Of a DNA stretch of 15,929 nucleotides, positions 6,352-14,019 are shown piece by piece; the stretch's first letter is position 1, and every line of letters begins with the position of its first letter. A program made the position numbers and the translations under genes. A model generated the notes under the pieces. The model did no database searches. It was not told the DNA's origin and worked only from the letters and a program-made list of their open reading frames with translations. Location of the stretch: contig JAGYLT010000019.1 of NCBI GenBank assembly GCA_018400545.1, positions 1-15,929 on the forward strand, written 5' to 3'. Source of the DNA: Bacteroidales bacterium. GTDB taxonomy: Bacteria; Bacteroidota; Bacteroidia; Bacteroidales; 4484-276.

Positions 6352-7494
6352 TTACTCGATGATCAGTTTTTGTGAAGAAGTACCGTTTTCGGTTTCGATC
6401 TGGAGCAGGTACATGCCTTCTGCCATGTTGCCTGTGTTAATCTGAATTTCCTGCCCGTTAACAACACTGCTGTAAACAACCTGTCCGGTGAGGTTTACTA
6501 CCTTAACCGAGTTCATGGTGCCGTTGCTTGAAACATTTACGAAGTTTTGTGCAGGATTTGGATAAATACTGAATTCATTAGCCTGTGGGCCTTCTTCGAT
6601 GGATGAAGGAACAGTAGAAATTGTAATGTCATCAGTCATGAATACAAATGCATCGAAAGAAACGCACTGAATACCAACGTAAACCATTTCGCCATCATAA
6701 TCTGTAAGGTCATAAGTATATTCAGTCCATGCCGTAGGAGCTTCTTCGTAGGGTGAGCCTGAGATGATTTCGAAATCATCCGGATCCATTCCGGTGGTTG
6801 AAACGCCAACATTGAATCTTTCAAGGCCATACTGATCGGTGTATGATTTTGCCCAGAAATTGAGTTCGGATTCTGTACCAAGCGCGACTTGCGGAGAGAT
6901 GATCCAGTCGTCGTTACCGGTTGCACCAGGAACTGAAGCCATAACGGCACCAAAACGATCACCGGCATGAGGCTGGATTTCAGGATCGTCGCTCATTGGC
7001 GGATCAGTAGTTGCCGGGTTAAAGGCAATGTAAGCCATTGCAGAACCACTGTTCGGGAATGTAATGTCTGTAAATCCATATGTGTTTTGCATATCAATGT
7101 CAACGCTTGTCCACGGATCGAAAGTTAATGACCAGTCAGGAACATCTTCGTAGTCAAGTTCAGCAACTACACTAGGATTACCACCACCAATTTCAACGGA
7201 CACTGTGTTTGAAGCACCTGATTCGCCTTCGTCATAAACAGCAGTTACGTAATAGTTATAGGTTCCGCCCGGAACAGCCATATCTGTATATTCTGTTTCG
7301 GTGATGTCCTCTGCAATAGCCACATCATTCCTGTAAACATTATAACCTGTCAGTGCTTTTGCAGCTTCAGGTGTAAAGATTGCCGGAGGAACGATTTTGT
7401 TCGGGTTAAGTGCAAGGCTACCTTCGTTTTTAACCACTGCTGGTTCTTCGGTTACAGGCTCGGAGTGTATATTCTTTACCGGCCATTTCAACAT
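6352..7494 (-). CDS. C-terminal part of a large secreted T9SS protein (frameshifted from the upstream part)
   Basis: This frame carries the C-terminal portion of the protein encoded upstream on the same strand. From about residue 11 of this frame the sequence is real protein: a fibronectin type III-like segment (GYNVYRNDVAIAEDITETEY to about 102), a jelly-roll 'choice-of-anchor J'/cleaved-adhesin-type domain (about 110-290, with WTSVDID, DDWIISPQVAL and FMTDDITIST), and a type A T9SS sorting domain (about 308-380, FSIYPNPAQNFVNV to QKLIIE). The sorting domain directs export across the outer membrane and attachment to the surface. The frame has no signal peptide and its first ten residues look like out-of-frame translation, so it is very unlikely to be a separate gene. 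Joining both frames with one base removed gives about 1,434 codons. It ends shortly before a strong terminator. Confidence 0.88.
   Translation of the reverse strand: MLKWPVKNIHSEPVTEEPAVVKNEGSLALNPNKIVPPAIFTPEAAKALTGYNVYRNDVAIAEDITETEYTDMAVPGGTYNYYVTAVYDEGESGASNTVSVEIGGGNPSVVAELDYEDVPDWSLTFDPWTSVDIDMQNTYGFTDITFPNSGSAMAYIAFNPATTDPPMSDDPEIQPHAGDRFGAVMASVPGATGNDDWIISPQVALGTESELNFWAKSYTDQYGLERFNVGVSTTGMDPDDFEIISGSPYEEAPTAWTEYTYDLTDYDGEMVYVGIQCVSFDAFVFMTDDITISTVPSSIEEGPQANEFSIYPNPAQNFVNVSSNGTMNSVKVVNLTGQVVYSSVVNGQEIQINTGNMAEGMYLLQIETENGTSSQKLIIE
7430..7494 (-). other. Apparent frameshift junction within the large T9SS gene
   Basis: The two frames overlap by 65 bases. The upstream frame reads a conserved module end (NWAVQGYVEMAGKEYT) and then a basic, unrelated tail (LRACNRRTSSG) before its stop. 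The other frame resumes with SEPVTEEPAVVKNEG, the kind of linker expected before the FN3 domain. The whole span 6352-10654 is 3n+1 bases long, matching one extra base near 7460-7480. No long homopolymer is present at the junction. Confidence 0.8.
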
Positions 7495-10400
7495 ATCCCT
7501 GAACAGCCCAGTTGTAGATAAGATCGGGGTTGAGTGAGGTTAATGTAACCCATGCACCTTCCCAGTACATCATATTACTGAATCCTTCAACCTGCGGGCC
7601 ATCGTCGCATCCAGCAGGAAATCCTGCTGTGGTATTGCTATTAAAACCAAACCAAAGTTCCTCTTCATTATCAAAAGGAACAGGTGAATCAAGGGTTACT
7701 TCATTCCATACATCGGGAACAATACCGGTGAGTTCTTGTGAATAGATGAGTGTTGGTGTTCCACTGCCCTGCCAAACTTTAAGTGTGTATGTACAGATGT
7801 CACCAGGTTCACCTGGTACAAAATTGATTTTCGTAAGGGCACCATTCGGGAACCCTGAAAGCTGATCGGGTTCAAAACGTGCTGCAACGTCAAAGTTGGC
7901 AGCAGCATTTGTCCCGATGGAGTTACTGATTTCCTCAGCAGAATAGGTCAGCCACTCAGGATCGAATGAGTTTGGTGCATCCCAGTCGAGCATTACGTCA
8001 TTATCTTCCACTTCATATGTGAGGTTTTCCGGTGGGTCGAGGTTACCTGTGCCAGTTACTGTTAGCGTAACAGGAACCATTGCTGTAGGAGTTGCAGGGT
8101 CGTTGCTGTTCACCATGATATTTGCATTGTATGTGCCTGCTGATAGTCCTGAAGCATCAAATGTAACAGTAACATCTTCTGAATCACCGCCGTTTAATTC
8201 ACCATTTGCAGGATCCAGCATAATCCATCCGTCCATGGGGTCGCCGGTAGCTACCGCGCGAACGTTCCAGTTGGCATCAAGATCAGGATTGGCAACGTGC
8301 ATCGGAACCCAGGCAGCACCTGATTTAAACCAGTCGCCGTTTGTGGTATGTGGGCCGGCATCGTTACCTGCCGGGAACAGGCCTTCATCATGTGTTACCT
8401 CGCAGGTTACCCAAACATCACCACCTGTGATGGTAACAGGGGTATCAAGTAATACATTGTTCCAACCAAGAACAGAAGTAAACTCCTGTTCGATGAGCAA
8501 ATCACCGGGAGAACCTTCAAAACCATGACCATAAATGCGTACTACAGAATTGGTTACAAGTTCATTAACAAAAACCTGTACTTCAAAAATATCCATGGTG
8601 ATGTACGGGCTAACCATATCCACAGGGAATTTTGCACCAAATTCAAAAGTTCCACCATTAGTGAGACCTACAGCACTAGCGTTTTCACCATCATAATTTA
8701 AGGTAATATCTAGATCACTGTTTCCTGGAGCAGTATAACCCAATCCTTTGGTTACTGAAATTTCAGGAATTTCAATTGATTCGTAATCAACTTTGTTATA
8801 ATAGTCAGCACCCTTGAGGGCTTTACCCATTGAATACTGTGGATAAGCATCCCAATCCATTGGTGCGATACCGTCATTAGAAACCATAAGTGTTTCCGTA
8901 GTTGAGCTACCGGCATCCAGATCAACGGTGAACGACATGGGGTCAACACCAATTGTTGGAGGTCCTACCGGTGGTTCAAGTTCGATAAGCTGGATATCAT
9001 CCATGAAGAATTTAGGTGTGCCGTTTGTTGCAGCAGCATAAATATCCATGGCCGCAAGCTGGTTGAGTCCGCCACCTGAAGCACCAACGCTCCATTCCCA
9101 GGTTGCCACTTCTGTTCCGTCAACTATCAGGGTAGCTTCGTCCTGGTTCAGGTTGATGATATTTTCTACGTGGAACCATGTGTCGTAAGGATAGCTGAAA
9201 GTTTCCAGCGGAGTGGTGTTTTCTGCTGTAAGTTCGGCAATACCACCGGGATTGAAATAAACTTCAAGACCCCATGTTGCGCCGGTTCCGCCTGGCCCCC
9301 AGGCCTGAAGTACATTGTAATACCCAACAAATCCTGAAGGAACATACATGTAAAAGTCAACGGAATATTTACCGGCAGTCTTATCGCCAAAGAGCATAAC
9401 AAAGTCGTTGGTGCCATCGCACAACACTGAGTTGTCGCCGGTGAAAACCTGCTCGGTTGTAACAGTTCCGTCTTCAGCACCACCGGCGCCGCCGTCACCG
9501 CTCCAGCAAGTCCAGTACTCAATACCCTGAGCAAGTGCCTGCTCTACGAGTTTTTCGCCTGCATTGTAGCTTTCGAAATCTTCGATGATTTCAGCACCGC
9601 CGCCGCCACCAATCGGGTCGCCGTTATAAATCAGGATGCCTGTCGAGCTTCCGTCAGACCATGTTCCGGCCCAACCGGTTTCGTTGTCAACAAATTCAGG
9701 AGCCTGAACCGGAACGCCTGTGGTTAGGTCCATCCAGTTGGCACCATTGTCGAGTGTGTAGCTGATGCCTTCGAAAGTAGGTTCTGAAGAGCTGCCAACC
9801 CATGTTCCGGTAGTTCCGGGGATGTAATCGAACCAGCGGGCATACATGTCACCGTTAACAAGAACGGAATTCCAGGTAGCACCGCCATCAGTCGAAACAT
9901 TGAGTTCGGGTTCGATACCCATATCCAGGTATGAGCGGAATGCGATACCTACGTTTTCATCCTTAAAAAGGGGCTGAACAACGTTGGTTGCACCAAATGG
10001 AGTTAGCGTAGCTTCCCAGGTGTAACCTTTGTCTGAAGAATAAAATACACGGCCCTGGTTTGTGCCAAACCAGATGCTGTTTCCTACAGCGCTGTAGTTA
10101 CCTGTAATTCCAAATTCACCTGATGTAGGTGCAGGAATGTCAGCTTCAGGAACTCTGGTCCAGCTTTCGCCACCATCAGTTGTGGTGTAGAGTTCATAAT
10201 AACCTCCTACAGCATCACCCTGGGCGAAACCGTCGTTGTCGTTAAAGAAGTGGATAACATTGGCAAATGAGCCACTGCCGTAGGCGTCACCTTTTTTAGT
10301 CCAGGTGGCTCCACCATCTTCGGTTTTGTACAAACCCTGGTCAGAGCCGGTGTTAAATACGGCCCAGCAGGTGTTGGCATCGATGGCAAAAATTTGCGAC

Positions 10401-10654
10401 AGGCCTGTACCGGCATTAAAAGTTCCGGAGGTCCAGGTTTGTCCGCCATCGGTCGAGCGGGTAAAAGAGTCGTTAATAGATCCATCATTGTTGATGGCCA
10501 TTGCCCATACGGCAGAGGCATCATTCATGCCGATCGAAATCTGTCCGATCCCTAATCCTGATGAAAGGTCAGAACTAACTTCGATCCAGTCTTGTGCAAA
10601 CGTAGCAAGGGAAATAGCTACGAAAAGAGTTAATAATTGTAATTTTCTAAACAT
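7430..10654 (-). CDS. Large secreted multidomain protein, N-terminal part (BNR/Asp-box repeats, lectin-like domain)
   Basis: 1,074 residues are read before a premature stop. A signal peptide (1-20, ending TFAQ) leads to a beta-propeller-type region with six Asp-box motifs (for example STDGGQTW, TEDGGATW, TTDGGESW, SSDKGYTW, STDGGATW, LDNGANW) at about 67-307. A poly-Gly hinge (about 349-353) is followed by a concanavalin/LamG-like domain (about 357-560), an Ig-like or BACON-type segment (about 567-600), a roughly 150-residue module ending NWNVRAVATG (about 800), a second Ig-like segment (805-868) and a second copy of that module ending NWAVQGYVE (about 1055). The last 11 residues are probably out of frame. 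With the following frame it forms a T9SS cargo protein of about 1,430 residues. No catalytic domain is recognised; binding or adhesion is a guess. Runs of Asn, Asp and Thr and very few Lys and Cys are typical of such surface proteins. Confidence 0.88.
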   Translation of the reverse strand: MFRKLQLLTLFVAISLATFAQDWIEVSSDLSSGLGIGQISIGMNDASAVWAMAINNDGSINDSFTRSTDGGQTWTSGTFNAGTGLSQIFAIDANTCWAVFNTGSDQGLYKTEDGGATWTKKGDAYGSGSFANVIHFFNDNDGFAQGDAVGGYYELYTTTDGGESWTRVPEADIPAPTSGEFGITGNYSAVGNSIWFGTNQGRVFYSSDKGYTWEATLTPFGATNVVQPLFKDENVGIAFRSYLDMGIEPELNVSTDGGATWNSVLVNGDMYARWFDYIPGTTGTWVGSSSEPTFEGISYTLDNGANWMDLTTGVPVQAPEFVDNETGWAGTWSDGSSTGILIYNGDPIGGGGGAEIIEDFESYNAGEKLVEQALAQGIEYWTCWSGDGGAGGAEDGTVTTEQVFTGDNSVLCDGTNDFVMLFGDKTAGKYSVDFYMYVPSGFVGYYNVLQAWGPGGTGATWGLEVYFNPGGIAELTAENTTPLETFSYPYDTWFHVENIINLNQDEATLIVDGTEVATWEWSVGASGGGLNQLAAMDIYAAATNGTPKFFMDDIQLIELEPPVGPPTIGVDPMSFTVDLDAGSSTTETLMVSNDGIAPMDWDAYPQYSMGKALKGADYYNKVDYESIEIPEISVTKGLGYTAPGNSDLDITLNYDGENASAVGLTNGGTFEFGAKFPVDMVSPYITMDIFEVQVFVNELVTNSVVRIYGHGFEGSPGDLLIEQEFTSVLGWNNVLLDTPVTITGGDVWVTCEVTHDEGLFPAGNDAGPHTTNGDWFKSGAAWVPMHVANPDLDANWNVRAVATGDPMDGWIMLDPANGELNGGDSEDVTVTFDASGLSAGTYNANIMVNSNDPATPTAMVPVTLTVTGTGNLDPPENLTYEVEDNDVMLDWDAPNSFDPEWLTYSAEEISNSIGTNAAANFDVAARFEPDQLSGFPNGALTKINFVPGEPGDICTYTLKVWQGSGTPTLIYSQELTGIVPDVWNEVTLDSPVPFDNEEELWFGFNSNTTAGFPAGCDDGPQVEGFSNMMYWEGAWVTLTSLNPDLIYNWAVQGYVEMAGKEYTLRACNRRTSSG

Positions 10655-10708
10655 AGTGTTTTTGATTTGAATTAAAAATTAGTTGTTTAGCGAAAATAAA
10701 TTTGAGTG

Positions 10709-10739
10709 CAAAGGTAAATTTTTAGCCATTGCAATCGAA
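10709..10739 (-). promoter_or_regulatory. Candidate promoter of the large T9SS gene
   Basis: On the minus strand TACCTTTG (10716-10709) matches TAnnTTTG, with TTCG (10739-10736) 19 bases upstream as an imperfect -33 element. The box ends 54 bases before the ATG, giving an AT-rich leader of about 50 bases. Confidence 0.5.
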
Positions 10740-10750
10740 TTAAGATTAAA

Positions 10751-11716
10751 TCAATATGTGGGTGTTAACGATTTTCCCTGCCAGCTATTACACGCTTTTT
10801 GTTTCTTTTCAATTTTTTGTAATATCTGATCATACCTTAAAAGGCTCCATTGCGGGCCTGCCAAAAAACGCGGGGGGACTTCTCCGGCAAAGCGTTCCAT
10901 AACAATATCCGGAGATAATTTATCGAGAAATTCGATAATCAATTCTATGTATTCATCTACGTCAAAGAATTTAAAATCTTCGGGGTGTTCCCGGAATTCA
11001 TGAGCCATTTTTGTATTTTTAACAATCTGAAGCTGATGGATTTTCAGTGTATTTACAGGTAAATCTGATAAGATAGCTGCTTCATCAATCATCATTTGCC
11101 TGGTTTCGCCCGGCAAGCCGAAAATAATATGTGCTCCTGTTTTAATTCCGTATGAAGCCGTGAGCTTCAGGGCATCCACCGATTCTTTAAAAGTGTGTCC
11201 CCTGTTGATCTTTTTCAGGGTTTCATCGTAGCACGATTCCAGACCGTATTCCAGGATCACATAATGTGTTTTTGCCACATCGGCAAAATAGCGGAGTTTT
11301 TCTTTATCAATGCAATCCGGGCGTGTTCCAATTACCAAACCTGAAACATTTTCAATGGCAAGGGCCTCGTCGTATCTGCGTTTTAAATTATCAAGCGAAT
11401 CGTAGGTATTGGAATAAGCCTGGAAATAGGCCAGGAATTTTTCGGCCCGGCGATAGCGGTTTTTGTGAAATTCGATTCCTTCTTCAATTTGTTGTTTGAT
11501 GGATATTTTAGGTGAGCAGTACGAAGGGTTAAATGCGTCGTTGTTGCAGTAGGTGCAGCCACCCCGGCCTTTTGTTCCATCCCTGTTCGGACAGGTGAAA
11601 CCAGCATCCACAGAAACTTTTTGCACCCTTCCTCCAAACACTTTTTGAAGGTATTGCGCATAAGCGTTAAAGCGGCGGTTGTGGCCCCATGGAAATGAAA
11701 TTTCTGACATCGGCAT
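10751..11716 (-). CDS. Radical SAM protein, YhcC/TIGR01212 family
   Basis: This is a radical S-adenosylmethionine enzyme of the YhcC (YtqA) family, whose substrate is not established. Counting from the ATG at 11716 it has 321 residues. The cluster motif CPNRDGTKGRGGCTYC gives C42, C54 and C57; the long first gap is characteristic of this family rather than the common CxxxCxxC. The N-terminal FPWGHNRRFNAYAQYL and the later GTRPDCID, ILEYGLES and GAHIIFGLPGET segments are also family signatures. The frame extends upstream to a TTG at 11740, but the extra residues (MVHPHPSL) are not conserved-looking, so I prefer the ATG at 11716, or the one two codons later. No operon partner is apparent. Methylthiotransferase-like tRNA modification has been suggested for relatives, but I cannot support it here. 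Confidence 0.9.
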   Translation of the reverse strand: MPMSEISFPWGHNRRFNAYAQYLQKVFGGRVQKVSVDAGFTCPNRDGTKGRGGCTYCNNDAFNPSYCSPKISIKQQIEEGIEFHKNRYRRAEKFLAYFQAYSNTYDSLDNLKRRYDEALAIENVSGLVIGTRPDCIDKEKLRYFADVAKTHYVILEYGLESCYDETLKKINRGHTFKESVDALKLTASYGIKTGAHIIFGLPGETRQMMIDEAAILSDLPVNTLKIHQLQIVKNTKMAHEFREHPEDFKFFDVDEYIELIIEFLDKLSPDIVMERFAGEVPPRFLAGPQWSLLRYDQILQKIEKKQKACNSWQGKSLTPTY

Positions 11717-11736
11717 TAATGATGGATGTGGATGCA

Positions 11737-11781
11737 CCAAACGAAAAGGGAGTGAATTTGTTTATTCACCCCCTTTTTTGG
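11737..11781. terminator. Terminator-like hairpin, possibly bidirectional
   Basis: AAAAGGG-A-GTGAAT (11744-11757) pairs with ATTCAC-C-CCCTTTT (11764-11777) around a 6-base loop; flanking CCAAA and TTTTGG extend the symmetry. The plus strand ends in six T and the minus strand in four T then CG. No plus-strand gene precedes it, so it may be the old terminator of the remnant at 11935-12093. Confidence 0.6.
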
Positions 11782-11934
11782 ATTATGGTCAGTTAAAAAA
11801 TTTCAACCTTTAATAGTTCAATTACTTATCGTCATATTCATCATTCTTGATGAATAATCTGGGTTTGATTCAAAAGTAGAATACGCTCAAATAGCCAGTG
11901 CCTCAACGGTAGCAAATAAGGCGCCCCCGATTGC

Positions 11935-12093
11935 TCAGAATTTCATGGTCGCTTTTCTTCTACGTATGAGGATAAGTCCGCCAATGGTCACCATTATCGG
12001 TATGAAGGATCGTAAATCAAAGAAGATGTAATCGAATTTGCTGACTTCGCTCACAGTATAATCCCGGGCTAAAATGGTTAAAACTGGATGCTG
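11935..12093 (-). pseudogene. 3' remnant of a lost membrane-protein gene
   Basis: A 52-codon open frame without a plausible start codon ends at a TGA (11937-11935). Its translation looks like genuine protein: a charged and aromatic stretch (LARDYTVSEVSKFDYIFFDL), then a hydrophobic helix (IPIMVTIGGLILI) and a basic end (RRRKATMKF), the profile of a C-terminal membrane anchor with a cytoplasmic tail. A stop codon lies directly upstream and no continuation was found in other frames up to 12211. I do not recognise the parent family. The likeliest reading is a truncated gene left after deletion; chance is less likely given the membrane-anchor pattern. Confidence 0.5.
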
Positions 12094-12169
12094 TCAAATT
12101 CAAAATCAGTAAATATTTTTTAATGCTGAAATACAATGCTTTAAGGGAAATGCATCGACAAAAAACGCA

Positions 12170-12177
12170 TAGTTTTG
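12170..12177 (+). promoter_or_regulatory. Candidate -7 promoter element of the sigma/anti-sigma/DUF4252 operon
   Basis: TAGTTTTG fits TAnnTTTG and lies 34 bases before the sigma-factor ATG. No matching TTTG is found at the usual distance upstream, so the call is weak. A TGCAT/ATGCA pair (12151 and 12180) flanks it. Confidence 0.35.
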
Positions 12178-12211
12178 TAATGCAATAATCACTTAATCGT
12201 CTCTACAACTA

Positions 12212-12724
12212 ATGACGCAACATGAGTTCGTAAACAGGGTAATGCCGGTAAAGGATAAACTGTTCAGGCTGGCCCGGAGAATCCTCAATGAAACCGATGC
12301 GGAGGATATCGTGCAGGATGTATTTTACAAACTGTGGTCGGGGAAAGCGGATATTGGCAAATACAAAAGTCTTGAAGCCTTTGCCATGGTGGTTACCCGA
12401 AACCTTTGCCTGGACAGGATAAAGTTGAAATCATACAGAAACGAAGGGCTGGCAGAATGGAATGAGCCGGTGGATGAGAAAAATCCTGAACGAACCACTG
12501 AACTGAAAAATGATGTTGATATGGTTCACCAGGTTATGAAAATCCTGCCGGAACAGCAGAGATCGATCCTGCAGTTGCGCGACATTGAAGAGATGGAGTT
12601 TGAAGAAATAGGTGAAGTGATGAATATGAACGTAAATGCGATTCGGGTGAGCCTGTCGCGGGCCAGGAAGGCCGTAAGAGATCAATTGAATAAAATGCAC
12701 AATTATGAATACGACAGAAATTAA
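12212..12724 (+). CDS. ECF-type RNA polymerase sigma-70 factor
   Basis: The 170 residues contain only regions 2 and 4, the hallmark of extracytoplasmic-function sigma factors. Region 2 (about 15-75) has the ETDAEDIVQDVFYKLW core and the VVTRNLCLDRIK melting/-10 segment. Region 4 (about 104-158) has LPEQQRSILQLRDIEEMEFEEIGEVM followed by the VNAIRVSLSRARKAVR recognition helix. It would guide polymerase to a small set of promoters when released from its anti-sigma. Its last 20 bases overlap the start of the next gene, which implies translational coupling and supports a sigma/anti-sigma pair. It is the first gene of a three-gene operon. Confidence 0.94.
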   Translation: MTQHEFVNRVMPVKDKLFRLARRILNETDAEDIVQDVFYKLWSGKADIGKYKSLEAFAMVVTRNLCLDRIKLKSYRNEGLAEWNEPVDEKNPERTTELKNDVDMVHQVMKILPEQQRSILQLRDIEEMEFEEIGEVMNMNVNAIRVSLSRARKAVRDQLNKMHNYEYDRN

Positions 12725-13310
12725 AATATTGCTTGAAAAATATTACGATGGAGAAACCACGCTCGATGAGGAAAGGATTCTGAAGGCATATTTTACTTCG
12801 GACCAGGTTGATGAAAAGCTAAAAGAGCACATTCCTGTTTTCGCTTATCAGGTGAAAGAAGCCCGCATTGGCACTGGAGCCGGCTTTGAGGAAAAGATTG
12901 AAAATAAGCCTGGAGGCGCAAGGCGGATTCCGTTCTATCGCAACCGAACCAACTGGATGTATTTTGTGGGGATTGCGGCAAGCCTGTTATTCCTGATCAC
13001 TTTTTACTTTGAAACCCGCCAGAATGATAAATCATTAAACGGTTTTGCCGGCTCAGAATACACCGAAGCTGAAGCCAAAAAAGCCTATCAACAAACAAAA
13101 ACGGCCCTTGCTTTTGTTTCGGATAAATATACCGCCGGTATGGAACCGCTTGGTGAAATTATCAAATTTGGAGACAACGCTTACGCAGTCACCGAACTGG
13201 CCCGGTTCAATAAACAGTTGAACAGCCTCAACAGCAATATGGGAAAAGTAAGCGACGGCATGGACAACATGCGAAAATTATCGAAATTCACAATAATAGT
13301 TAAACCATAA
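12705..13310 (+). CDS. Putative membrane-anchored anti-sigma factor
   Basis: This 201-residue protein has one membrane segment (about 84-102, WMYFVGIAASLLFLITFYF). The acidic cytoplasmic N-terminal part (1-75) starts with an EIKILLEKYYDGETTLDEE motif seen in Bacteroidota anti-sigma-type proteins. The roughly 100-residue outer part contains an AEAKKAYQQTKTALAFVSDKY stretch. No cysteine or His-x3-Cys-x2-Cys zinc motif is present, so it is not a ZAS-type anti-sigma. The function is inferred from the overlap with the ECF sigma gene and the topology, not from a recognised domain. It is followed after 12 bases by the DUF4252 gene, and its outer domain may sense the state of the periplasm. Confidence 0.75.
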   Translation: MNTTEIKILLEKYYDGETTLDEERILKAYFTSDQVDEKLKEHIPVFAYQVKEARIGTGAGFEEKIENKPGGARRIPFYRNRTNWMYFVGIAASLLFLITFYFETRQNDKSLNGFAGSEYTEAEAKKAYQQTKTALAFVSDKYTAGMEPLGEIIKFGDNAYAVTELARFNKQLNSLNSNMGKVSDGMDNMRKLSKFTIIVKP

Positions 13311-13322
13311 AATGTAAAAATT

Positions 13323-13865
13323 ATGAAGCAAGTACTGAATTCAATCGTAGTGCTGGCCTTTATGCTGATGTCATTCAGCGTCGCCGCACAAAGCCCAACC
13401 GATGATCTGTTTGATGATTACGGATCAAAGGATGGATTTACCACAGTTCATGTAACCAAGGAATTATTCAGCCTTTTTGCTGAAATTTCTGAAGAATCGG
13501 AAGATGCCGAGGTACAGGAGATCAACGAAGTGGTTTCCGGTTTGGACTACATCCGGATTTTGATGTATGATGCAAGCGACTCCACCAACGCCGATGTGCT
13601 GGCCGATTTTAAACGTGAATTGGCACAGGTAAAACTAAAAGATTTTTCGGAGTTGATGACTGTGAAGGAAAACGACGAATTGGTAAAATTTATGATTCGC
13701 AAGGAGGGAAAGAAAATCAAGGAACTCCTGCTGCTGATCAACCAACCTGATGAAGCCGGATTCATCAGCATCACCGGTAACATCGACCTGAAATCCATCG
13801 CAAAGCTGTCCAAATCGATGAACATCGACGGATTGGATGAGCTGCAGCGCCTTGATAAGGAATAA
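13323..13865 (+). CDS. DUF4252-family exported protein
   Basis: This 180-residue protein has a signal peptide (about 1-22, LMSFSVAAQ) and a single compact domain that matches the DUF4252 pattern: GFTTVHVTKELFSLFAE near the start, SGLDYIRILMYD in the middle, and an IRKEGKKIKELLLLI strand followed by FISITGNIDLKSIAKLSK. The absence of a membrane segment and of a clear lipobox cysteine suggests a soluble periplasmic protein. The function of DUF4252 is unknown. Such proteins are frequently encoded next to ECF sigma / anti-sigma genes in Bacteroidota, so it may be a regulated output or a sensor partner. It is the last gene of the operon, with a terminator 21 bases downstream. Confidence 0.88.
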   Translation: MKQVLNSIVVLAFMLMSFSVAAQSPTDDLFDDYGSKDGFTTVHVTKELFSLFAEISEESEDAEVQEINEVVSGLDYIRILMYDASDSTNADVLADFKRELAQVKLKDFSELMTVKENDELVKFMIRKEGKKIKELLLLINQPDEAGFISITGNIDLKSIAKLSKSMNIDGLDELQRLDKE

Positions 13866-13886
13866 TTGTTTGTGGTATAAATTGAT

Positions 13887-13923
13887 AAATCCATGAATCA
13901 ATAGCGGTTCATGGATTTTTTTT
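13887..13923 (+). terminator. Rho-independent terminator of the sigma/anti-sigma/DUF4252 operon
   Basis: An 11-bp stem, AAATCCATGAA (13887-13897) and TTCATGGATTT (13908-13918), with a 10-base loop is followed by eight T. It begins 21 bases after the DUF4252 stop codon. Confidence 0.9.
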
Positions 13924-13945
13924 GCATAGTATTAGCCATAGTTCG

Positions 13946-13964
13946 CCCGGATTTCAAATCCGGG
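13946..13964. repeat. Short perfect palindrome, REP-like
   Basis: CCCGGATTT-C-AAATCCGGG is a 19-base perfect palindrome lying between the convergent DUF4252 and kinase genes. It has no T tract on either strand, so it is not a standard terminator. Intergenic GC-rich palindromes of this kind are often members of repeat families, but this window holds only one copy. Confidence 0.45.
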
Positions 13965-14019
13965 TTATCAAAACAAGAATCGCATTAACCATTAACAAAA
14001 AACCCAATAACCTCTTCCT

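Larger units (their letters stand above)
11782..12211. other. Gene-free stretch between the radical SAM gene and the ECF sigma gene
   Basis: About 430 bases hold no intact gene. The contents are a 3' gene remnant on the minus strand (11935-12093) and a -7-like promoter box for the sigma factor near its right end. The remainder is AT-rich with stops in all frames. The region between 11782 and 11934 shows nothing I can identify, apart from an isolated TACTTTTG box on the minus strand (11878-11871) without a well-spaced partner. Confidence 0.7.

Noticed and set aside
7430..7494. Programmed ribosomal frameshift in the T9SS gene
   Set aside because: No slippery heptamer followed by a clear downstream stem was seen at the junction. 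A mutation or sequence error is simpler, although not proven.
8019..8528. A 169-codon plus-strand frame inside the T9SS gene
   Set aside because: It is antisense to the duplicated module region, has low-complexity Ser/Pro/Val composition and no promoter or recognised domain.
11717..11740. An upstream TTG start for the radical SAM gene
   Set aside because: The added residues are not family-like, and the TTG lies inside the flank of a terminator-like hairpin. The ATG at 11716 or 11710 is a better start.
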